Shown here one piece after another: positions 59,169-64,000 of a stretch of 64,000 nucleotides of DNA (position 1 is the first letter of the stretch; every line of letters begins with the position of its first letter). Under the pieces are notes generated by a model. That model was given only the letters and a program-made list of their open reading frames with translations, was not told the origin of the DNA and did no database searches. The DNA lies in NCBI RefSeq assembly GCF_015209725.1, contig NZ_CP063656.1, positions 727,001 through 791,000 of the forward strand, given 5' to 3'. Made by a program: the position numbers and the translations under genes. Source of the stretch: Lysobacter ciconiae (GTDB lineage Bacteria; Pseudomonadota; Gammaproteobacteria; Xanthomonadales; Xanthomonadaceae).

Positions 59169-61052
59169 TCAGCGGCGAACCGCGCTGAGCAGGGACTGGA
59201 ACATGCTGTCGGCGGTGGCGATGACCTGGGCGGCGGCCTGATAGGCCTGCTGGTAACGCAGCAGATCGGTGGCCTCCTCGTCGAGGTTCACGCCGGACAC
59301 TGACTCGCGCTCGGTAATGACCTGCCCATGGATCGCGGCCTGCGCTTCCAGGTTCAGCGCCGAGTGGCGGGCCTCGCCGCCGGTCTTGCCGGTCAGCTGG
59401 CTCAGCCCGTTGGTGAGGCTGAGGGTGCCGCCGTTGAGGAGGTCCTGCTTGTCGGTCGCGGCCAGCCCGAGTGCGTTGGCGTTGTCTGATGAGCGCGGTG
59501 GGGTGCGTGCCAGGGTGAACTGGTCGCCGGCGGCGGGTGTGCCATCGAGCTTCAGCGACCAGCCGTTGCCTGCGATCGGGGTGCCGGCGGTATAGGCGAA
59601 CGGGCCGGCGCCGTCGATGGTGTACTGGCCGGCGTCGATGAACTCGATCGACGCCCCGGCGAAACCTGCGAACGCGGCCGCATCGGTGATCTTGCTGGCG
59701 CCGGCCTTGGCGCTGCCGACGTTGCTGCTGTCGGCGCTGATTTCCAGCGGCGCGGCGGCGGCGATGCCGGTCGGATCGGTCAGTGCGACCTTGAGGCCGC
59801 CGGCGGCGCCCGAGGTGGGGCGCAGCGAGAAACGGTCACCGTTGGCCGGCGTGCCGCCCATCACCAGTTCCACCCCGCCCACCTTGAGCGGATCGGCGGC
59901 GGTGCCACTGCCGGTGATCGCGACCGCTTCGCCAGTGTCGCTGCGGGTTGCGCCCCAGCTGCCGCCGTCAAAACGCAGCGTCAGGTCGTGGCCCTTCAAC
60001 GCTCCTACGTCGCCGACGCTGGCCGCGAAGGTGGCGGTCCCGGTGTTGCCGGCGTGGCGGTCGATCCGCGGTGACGGGATGGAGAAGAAGTCCGCGCCGG
60101 GTGCGCCTTTGTAATCCACGCCGGCGCGCTGGGTGGCGTTGAATGTCTCCGCGAACGTCGTGGCCAGCCGGCCCAGTTCGGCGCGCGCGGGATCGAGGAC
60201 GCGGCTGCGGAACTCCAGCAGGCCGCCGACTTCCCCGGACACGGTGGACGCCGACAGCGGTACCGAGCCGCCGTTGCTGGTTTGCAGCGAGAGCTGCAGA
60301 CGATCCGCGTTGTAGGGATCCGCAACCGTTCCCAGCGCCATCGTGCGTGCGCCGAGGACCAGCGGCTGCCCACCGGTGGTGAACACGTTGAGCGAGCCGT
60401 CATCCTGGGCGACGGTGTGCGCACCGACCAGGTTGGCAAGCTGGTCGATGCGCAGCGCGCGCTGGTCGACCAGGTCCGGGGAGTTGCTGCTGCCGGCGGT
60501 CGAGATGTCGCGGTTCAGCAGGGCGATTTCGCTGGCCAGCTGGTTGGCCGTCGCGACCTGGGCCTTGATGCGCTGGTTGACCTCGGTTTCCTGGGTCGCC
60601 ATCTGGCTGTCCAGGCTGCTCCAGCGCGTGGACAGTTGATTGCCCGCCGCAAGCAGCGCGTTGCGGGCGGAGGCGGAAGTCGGTTCCGCGCTGAGCCCTT
60701 CCGCGGCGGTGAAGAACGCCGACCAGGGCGCCGCCAGACCGCTGGCGGGATCGGACACCAGTTTGTCCAGGCGGGTGGCCATCGAAGACAGCTGGCCGAG
60801 TCGGCCGATCTCCGCACTGCTGTCGGTCTGGCGGCCGAATACCAGTCCGTCCGCGAGCCGCTGCAGTCCGGCGACGTCCACGCCGGCGCCGATGTAGCCG
60901 GCGGTCGTGCTCTGTCCCGGTCGCGCCGCCAGGTCCACGCGCTGGCGGCTGTAGCCGGGCGTGGAGGCGTTGGCGACGTTGTGGCCGACGGTGTTCAGCG
61001 CGCGCTGGAATGCCAGCAGTGCCGAGCTTCCGGTGGAGAGCAGTCCGCTCAT
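59169..61052 (-). CDS. flgK: Hook-filament junction protein FlgK (HAP1)
   Basis: 627 residues. N-terminal LSTGSSALLAFQRALNTVGH and NASTPGYSRQRVDLA are diagnostic; C-terminal SGVNLDEEATDLLRYQQAYQ is the flagellar axial-protein motif. The central region is beta-rich and longer than in E. coli (547 residues), probably an extra surface domain. Two nt after flgJ. Confidence 0.96.
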   Translation of the reverse strand: MSGLLSTGSSALLAFQRALNTVGHNVANASTPGYSRQRVDLAARPGQSTTAGYIGAGVDVAGLQRLADGLVFGRQTDSSAEIGRLGQLSSMATRLDKLVSDPASGLAAPWSAFFTAAEGLSAEPTSASARNALLAAGNQLSTRWSSLDSQMATQETEVNQRIKAQVATANQLASEIALLNRDISTAGSSNSPDLVDQRALRIDQLANLVGAHTVAQDDGSLNVFTTGGQPLVLGARTMALGTVADPYNADRLQLSLQTSNGGSVPLSASTVSGEVGGLLEFRSRVLDPARAELGRLATTFAETFNATQRAGVDYKGAPGADFFSIPSPRIDRHAGNTGTATFAASVGDVGALKGHDLTLRFDGGSWGATRSDTGEAVAITGSGTAADPLKVGGVELVMGGTPANGDRFSLRPTSGAAGGLKVALTDPTGIAAAAPLEISADSSNVGSAKAGASKITDAAAFAGFAGASIEFIDAGQYTIDGAGPFAYTAGTPIAGNGWSLKLDGTPAAGDQFTLARTPPRSSDNANALGLAATDKQDLLNGGTLSLTNGLSQLTGKTGGEARHSALNLEAQAAIHGQVITERESVSGVNLDEEATDLLRYQQAYQAAAQVIATADSMFQSLLSAVRR

Positions 61053-61054
61053 GA

Positions 61055-62101
61055 TCAGCCTCGCGGCGTGGTGCGTGGGAGCGCGGCGTACGCGCGCTCA
61101 CCTGAGAGTTCCAGGGCGCCCAGTGCGCGCTGGAGGGTGGGGCCGTTCGCGATCGCCGAGATTTTGGCGGCGTAGGACGGATCGGTGGCGTAGCCGGCTT
61201 TTTGCAGCGCCGACGCGAAGCGCACAGGATCCTCGCCTGCGGCGATCGCGCCGGAGTAGCGCTCGTTGCGCATGAGCTTTGCGTAGTCCGCGAAGCTCTG
61301 CTGGACCGAGTCGTAGGCGCGGAAATGGGCGCGCTGGTTCTGGCGTTTGCCGTCGACGAATTCGTGGGTTGCCGACTCCACACGCGCGCCGCGCCAACTG
61401 CCCGTGGATTTGATGCCGAACAGGTTGTGCGACTTGTCGCCACCCACCAGCCGCCGGCCCCAGCCGGTTTCCAGCGCGGCCTGGGCGACCAGCGCCTTGG
61501 CCGAGACGCCCAGCTCGCGCGCGGTTTCCTTGGCCTGCGGCCAGATGGACCGGACGAAGGCTTCCGGGCTGCTGCAATCGAGCTTGGCGCCGGGATTGGT
61601 GCCCACTTCCGCGACCTCCGGCGTTTCCGGCACAGGGAGCGGCTGCGGCGCGACGGCGGGCAGCGACACGCCGGAGCGACTGGGCGCGAGTCCCAAGGCG
61701 CCAACACCCGCGCCGCCGGCATCCAGCGCCATCGGCAGTGGCAGGTTCTGCATCAGGGCGATCGGCCCCGGTCGCATGACCGTGCCGATGGACCGGTCCA
61801 GGTCAATGGCCACATTGGTTGCAGGTGATGCCGCCGGCAGGCTGCGCGACAGCTGCTGCTCGATCATCGGTGCCAGGCCCAGGCCGCGCCCCTTGGTCAT
61901 CTCCTTGGCGAGCTGCTGGTCGTACATGTCGCGGTACATCGTGTTGTCGCCCAACAAGGGGTCGCCCAGGCTGGCGCTGCGCATCGACTTCAGCATCATC
62001 TGGGCGAACTGCGATTCCAGCTCACGCGCAGCCGTCTGCAACCGTTCGCGCGAGGCGTCGGCGGGCTGCAGGGAGAGGGCGGTGGCGGAAGGCAGGCGCA
62101 T
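61055..62101 (-). CDS. flgJ: Peptidoglycan hydrolase / rod-capping protein FlgJ
   Basis: 348 residues. N-terminal rod-binding domain (AARELESQFAQMMLKSMRSA, MYRDMYDQQLAKEMTKGRG), a Pro/Ala-rich linker, and a C-terminal glucosaminidase domain with the catalytic Glu in QAALETGWGRRL and HNLFGIKSTGSW, needed to cut the wall for the rod. Two-domain type as in enterobacteria. Confidence 0.96.
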   Translation of the reverse strand: MRLPSATALSLQPADASRERLQTAARELESQFAQMMLKSMRSASLGDPLLGDNTMYRDMYDQQLAKEMTKGRGLGLAPMIEQQLSRSLPAASPATNVAIDLDRSIGTVMRPGPIALMQNLPLPMALDAGGAGVGALGLAPSRSGVSLPAVAPQPLPVPETPEVAEVGTNPGAKLDCSSPEAFVRSIWPQAKETARELGVSAKALVAQAALETGWGRRLVGGDKSHNLFGIKSTGSWRGARVESATHEFVDGKRQNQRAHFRAYDSVQQSFADYAKLMRNERYSGAIAAGEDPVRFASALQKAGYATDPSYAAKISAIANGPTLQRALGALELSGERAYAALPRTTPRG

Positions 62102-62152
62102 GCGGAGGTCAGTGCAATTCGTGTGCCTTGCCGCAGGTATCGAAGCAGCTCA

Positions 62153-63262
62153 TCAGATCACCTCCAGCTCGGCGCGCAGTGCGCCAACCCGTTTGAGCGC
62201 CTCAAGGATGGCGACGATATCGCCGGGAGCTGCGCCGACCGCGTTCACCGCGTTCACTATCGCCTGCAGGGATTTGCCTTCCAGCAGAAACATGCGGTTG
62301 CCTTCTTCGCTGATCTCGATGGTGGACTGGGGCACGACCGCGGTGACGCCGTTGCCGAACGGCGCCGGCTGGCTGATCTGCGCGCTTTCCATGATCGATA
62401 CCGTCAGCGAGCCATGCGAGACGGCCGCCGGCAGCACGCTGACGTGGCCGCCCATGACCACCGTCCCGGTGCGCGCATTGACGATGACCTTGGCCGCCGA
62501 CGCGCCCGGGCTGATGTCCAGTGCCTCCAGCTGGGCGAGGAAGCCGATCCGGTCGTTGCCGGGCGCGGCGATCTCGATGGTCACCCCATCCACCGCCCGC
62601 GCAAGTCCCGGGCCGAACGCGTTGTTGACCGCGGTGACGATGCGCGAGGCCGTGGTGAAGTCGAACTCGTGCAGGTTCAGGGTGATGGTGTCGGAGGCGG
62701 ACGCGCCCCCGGCGACGGCGCGCTCGACCGTCGCGCCGTTGGGGATGCGCCCGCCGTTGGGCGCGTTGACCGAAATCCGTGATCCGTCGCGGCCCGATGC
62801 GCCAAAACCGCTGACCATCAGGCTGCCTTGGGCGATCGCGTACACCTGGCCATCGGCGCCCTTGAGCGGCGCCATCAACAGGCTGCCCCCGCGCAAGGAA
62901 CCGGCGTTGCCGATCGAGGACACGGTGACGTCGATGGACTGGCCGGGCTTGGCGTAGGGCGGCAACTCGGCGTGGATCGCTACCGCGGCGACGTTCTTGA
63001 GCTGCGGGTTCACGCCCGGCGGCAGGGTCACGCCGAGCTGGTCGAGCATGGTCTTCAGGCTCTGCACGGTGAACTGGGTCTGGCTGGTGCGGTCGCCGCT
63101 GCCGTCCAGGCCGACCACCAGGCCGTAGCCGACCAGCGCATTGCCGCGAACCCCGGCCACCTGGGCGAGGTCCTTGATGCGCTCCGCGCTCGCCGGTCCG
63201 GCGATGAACAGCGCGAGCACCGCGGTAACGGCGATGGAGCGAAGGCGGGTTGATGCACGCAT
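62153..63262 (-). CDS. flgI: Flagellar P-ring protein FlgI
   Basis: 369 residues with a signal peptide (AVTAVLALFIAGPASA, cut before ERIKD). Family motifs: DLAQVAGVRGNALVGYGLVV, DGQVYAIAQGSLMVSGFGA, and NARTGTVVMGGHVSVLPAAV. The ATG at 63262 begins the signal peptide, and a longer frame upstream would run into flgH. Ten bp after flgH. Confidence 0.97.
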   Translation of the reverse strand: MRASTRLRSIAVTAVLALFIAGPASAERIKDLAQVAGVRGNALVGYGLVVGLDGSGDRTSQTQFTVQSLKTMLDQLGVTLPPGVNPQLKNVAAVAIHAELPPYAKPGQSIDVTVSSIGNAGSLRGGSLLMAPLKGADGQVYAIAQGSLMVSGFGASGRDGSRISVNAPNGGRIPNGATVERAVAGGASASDTITLNLHEFDFTTASRIVTAVNNAFGPGLARAVDGVTIEIAAPGNDRIGFLAQLEALDISPGASAAKVIVNARTGTVVMGGHVSVLPAAVSHGSLTVSIMESAQISQPAPFGNGVTAVVPQSTIEISEEGNRMFLLEGKSLQAIVNAVNAVGAAPGDIVAILEALKRVGALRAELEVI

Positions 63263-63272
63263 GTCGTGCTCC

Positions 63273-64000
63273 TCAGTACGGGAAGGCAGCGGAATTGAAG
63301 AACCGGCCAAGCCAGCCCATTGCATTGGAGCGCGCCAAGGTGCCGCGCCCGCCATAGACGATCTGCGCGTTGCCGACCCGATCGGACGTAATGCGGTTGT
63401 CGGGTCCGATATCGGCCGTGCGCACGATCCCTTGAACCTGGACCAGCTCGTCGCCCTGGTTCAGGCGCACCTGCTTCTGCCCGCTGACCAGCAGGTTGCC
63501 GTTGCCCAGGTCCTTGACCACGCTGACGGTGACCTCGCCGTCCAGGCGGTTGCTCTGGGTGGAATCGCCGGAGCCGCTGAAGTCCCGGCCCGCATCGATC
63601 TCCGCCTGCAGGATCGCATTGCCCTTGTAGCTGACCGGCACCCCGGCGATGACCGGCGCGCCCATGCTGAGGCCGGACTTCTTGGATACGGCCGTTTTTG
63701 CCCGCGAGGTGGAGGACGTCCGTTCGACCAGGACGACCGTCAACAGGTCGCCGACCTCGCGCGCCTTGTTGTCCTGGAACAGCCGCAAGCGATGGCCACC
63801 GCCGCCGGCCTGGCTGCCGTAGATCGAGCCGCTGCCCTGCTGTTCGTAGCCCGCCGCGCCGGGCGTCGGCACAGCGGCCGTCTGCACGTGGGCGGCGTCC
63901 AGCGGAGCCAGCGGCGCGACATCGGCGAACGGCCGCACGTCGCCGACGATGCTTGCGCAGCCGGCCAGGAGCAGCAGCGACAGCGCGCCGATCGCCGCCG
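63273..64000 (-). CDS. flgH: Flagellar L-ring lipoprotein FlgH, 5' end outside the window
   Basis: About 242 residues are present and the frame stays open to the window edge. The outermost visible part is a hydrophobic leader ending in the lipobox LLAGC (Cys encoded at 63957-63959), so only the first few residues are lost. Family motifs follow: GSIYGSQAGGG, LFQDNKAREVGDLLTVVLVE, and VQGIVRTADIGPDNRITSDR. Forms the outer-membrane ring. A GTG at 63938 is internal and not the start. Confidence 0.95.
   Translation of the reverse strand, partial: AAIGALSLLLLAGCASIVGDVRPFADVAPLAPLDAAHVQTAAVPTPGAAGYEQQGSGSIYGSQAGGGGHRLRLFQDNKAREVGDLLTVVLVERTSSTSRAKTAVSKKSGLSMGAPVIAGVPVSYKGNAILQAEIDAGRDFSGSGDSTQSNRLDGEVTVSVVKDLGNGNLLVSGQKQVRLNQGDELVQVQGIVRTADIGPDNRITSDRVGNAQIVYGGRGTLARSNAMGWLGRFFNSAAFPY

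Noticed and set aside
1..64000. CRISPR arrays, tRNA or rRNA genes
   Set aside because: No regularly spaced repeats, cloverleaf sequences or rRNA-like stretches were seen; the window is densely protein coding.

Overview
The window is a GC-rich stretch of a gammaproteobacterial chromosome. Gene content and order (a flagellar/chemotaxis island with fleQ, a receiver gene and a flagellar rpoN side by side, flhF-flhG-fliA-cheY-cheZ-cheA-motC-motD-parC-parP, and methyl-accepting receptors followed by cheR-cheD-cheB) point to the Xanthomonadaceae (Lysobacteraceae), for example a flagellated Luteimonas-, Lysobacter- or Pseudoxanthomonas-like organism. The genus is inference; the family is the safer call. 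No tRNA, rRNA, CRISPR array, insertion sequence or prophage was seen.

Positions 1-10550 hold housekeeping and transport genes: the 3' part of pyruvate kinase, class I fructose-bisphosphate aldolase, a cysteine synthase on the minus strand, a two-gene RND efflux system (lipoprotein adaptor plus inner-membrane pump), an alanine/sodium-type symporter, and a SpoU-family RNA 2'-O-methyltransferase overlapping the symporter gene.

From 10552 to the right edge nearly everything is on the minus strand, so transcription runs from high to low coordinates. In that direction the order is: flgH (cut by the window edge)-flgI-flgJ-flgK-flgL; fliC; fliD-fliS-fliT-like-PilZ; rpoN; a single-domain receiver-fleQ; fliE-F-G-H-I-J-K; fliL-M-N-O-P-Q-R-flhB-flhA-flhF-flhG-fliA-cheY-cheZ-cheA2-motC-motD-parC-parP; STAS-cheY2-cheA1-cheW; then three large receptors, cheR-cheD-cheB and a small membrane-anchored receptor-like protein. 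The only plus-strand gene inside the island is a 102-residue TonB-C-domain protein at 22403. Together the genes give the filament, cap, hook-filament junction, rings, export apparatus, C-ring switch, MotCD stator, polar placement (FlhF/FlhG, ParC/ParP), and a chemosensory pathway with two CheA and two CheY proteins. Rod and hook genes, flgA/M/N and a MotAB stator are not in the window.

The regulatory hierarchy can be read from the DNA. Sigma-54 sites (-24/-12) lie before fliE and fliL, matching the adjacent rpoN and fleQ. Sigma-28 (FliA) sites with an 11-nt spacer lie before fliC, fliD, the STAS-cheY-cheA-cheW unit, the small receptor and the large receptors. Intrinsic terminators follow fliC, two of the receptors, cheW, the aldolase and the RND pump. 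Most structural genes are joined by 4-nt stop/start overlaps.

No wholly new system was found. The most interesting points are: a seven-residue tail (AGSVELF) shared by CheD and the small receptor despite synonymous DNA divergence; a cluster-wide sigma-28 motif that departs from the enterobacterial -10 at one position; a ParC/ParP pair beside the motor genes; a FleQ without an obvious LFRS c-di-GMP motif, coupled to a stand-alone receiver; a STAS protein with Thr at the usual Ser site; and a roughly 1.07-kb near-identical segment in two neighbouring receptors.
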